A stretch of 23,811 nucleotides of DNA from CAZDDY01 sp964504455 (GTDB lineage: Bacteria; Patescibacteriota; Minisyncoccia; Phycocordibacterales; UBA9973). The stretch is from contig CAZDDY010000005.1 of the NCBI GenBank assembly GCA_964504455.1, forward strand, positions 1 to 23,811, written 5' to 3'. The position numbers were made by a program, and so were the translations under genes. Shown piece by piece: positions 23,600-23,811 of the stretch (its first letter is position 1; the number at the start of each line of letters is the position of its first letter). The notes beneath the pieces are model-generated. The model saw only the letters and a program-made list of their open reading frames with translations. It did no database searches and had not been told where the DNA came from.

Positions 23600-23628
23600 A
23601 TTGTATACCCCTAGGGGGTATATGTCAA
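23600..23628 (-). promoter_or_regulatory. Copper operon promoter with CsoR operator
   Basis: On the minus strand, -35 TTGACA (23623-23628), 17-bp spacer, -10 TACAAT (23600-23605). The spacer is filled by the GC-tract inverted repeat TATACCCC (23604-23611) and GGGGTATA (23615-23622), the classical CsoR operator form. The -10 box is 7 bases before the chosen csoR ATG, so the mRNA should be leaderless. Confidence 0.92.
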
Positions 23629-23675
23629 TAGTACCCATAAATCTATAACTCCTGGGAGCGTTTTGCTTAAAAATA

Positions 23676-23811
23676 CTAAATAATCTTAACCAGTTCTCCT
23701 ATGAGAATAATTCCTAAGAAATTAAAGACAAACGAGAAAAAGACAAAAAGTGGAAGTCGCATTTTTGAAAAACCTAAAAGCCCAATGCCTAATTCATCAG
23801 GAAGTGGCGAA
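23676..23811 (-). CDS. C-terminal part of a membrane protein, possibly VTT/DedA-like
   Basis: A reading frame enters from the right edge and ends with TAG at 23676-23678. It reads PLPDELGIGLLGFSKMRLP and then FVFFSFVFNFLGIILIGELVKII, one hydrophobic helix at the C-terminus. The PxPDE plus following helix resembles the YqaA/VTT membrane family, but most of the protein lies outside. Between this stop and the copper promoter (23629-23675) no clear terminator is seen; CTCCTGGGAG at 23649-23658 has too small a loop to count. Confidence 0.55.
   Translation of the reverse strand, partial: SPLPDELGIGLLGFSKMRLPLFVFFSFVFNFLGIILIGELVKII

Noticed and set aside
23649..23658. CTCCTGGGAG as a terminator of the edge gene
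   Set aside because: Loop of only two bases and no T tract after it.
1..23811. tRNA, rRNA, CRISPR or insertion sequence
   Set aside because: No T-loop-like GTTCGA sequence with acceptor pairing, no regularly spaced repeats and no transposase were found on reading both strands.

Overview
The window is AT-rich and almost entirely coded on the minus strand. Genes are small and tightly packed, with 4-base ATGA overlaps and gaps of 1 to 25 bases. The lysS, murF, tspO and cupin variants, the reduced dcw cluster and the many short membrane proteins suggest a Patescibacteria (CPR, Parcubacteria-like) genome. That assignment is inference from protein features only. The standard genetic code fits: all three stop codons end genes.

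Layout. 1-271: remnant of a plus-strand gene, then a terminator. 252-2867 (minus): an SOS operon of a 62-aa protein, LexA, a Y-family polymerase and a 154-aa cysteine-containing protein, headed by a promoter with a GAAC-N4-GTTC operator in its spacer. 2886-3538: a cupin gene and a small divergent ORF. 3551-8460: a short dcw cluster (mraZ-rsmH-ftsL-ftsI-murF) with MraZ-type repeats in its promoter. 8466-8675: a 100-N scaffold gap flanked by identical 55-bp sequences, almost certainly an unmerged assembly overlap. 8712-9945: three small membrane proteins of unknown role. 10015-14455: a cell-shape operon (155-aa membrane protein, MreD-like protein, PBP2) running into greA and lysS. 14492-16709: tspO, a conserved Trp-rich protein, an anchored extracytoplasmic protein and a CPBP protease. 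16777-23628: an eight-gene copper operon under CsoR. 23676-23811: C-terminus of a membrane protein.

The copper operon is csoR, DUF305 protein, copA, multicopper oxidase, HWHP-motif secreted protein, 73-aa membrane protein, HMA-DsbD-like transporter and cupredoxin. CsoR would sense Cu(I), CopA export it, and the envelope proteins oxidise, bind or shuttle it. Both central enzymes carry one in-frame stop codon (TAG in copA, TAA in the oxidase), with homology continuing in the same frame on the far side.

Regulation is unusually readable here. SOS, CsoR and MraZ operator sequences all lie in -35/-10 spacers. Several promoters place the -10 box only 7-8 bases before the start codon, which implies leaderless mRNAs.
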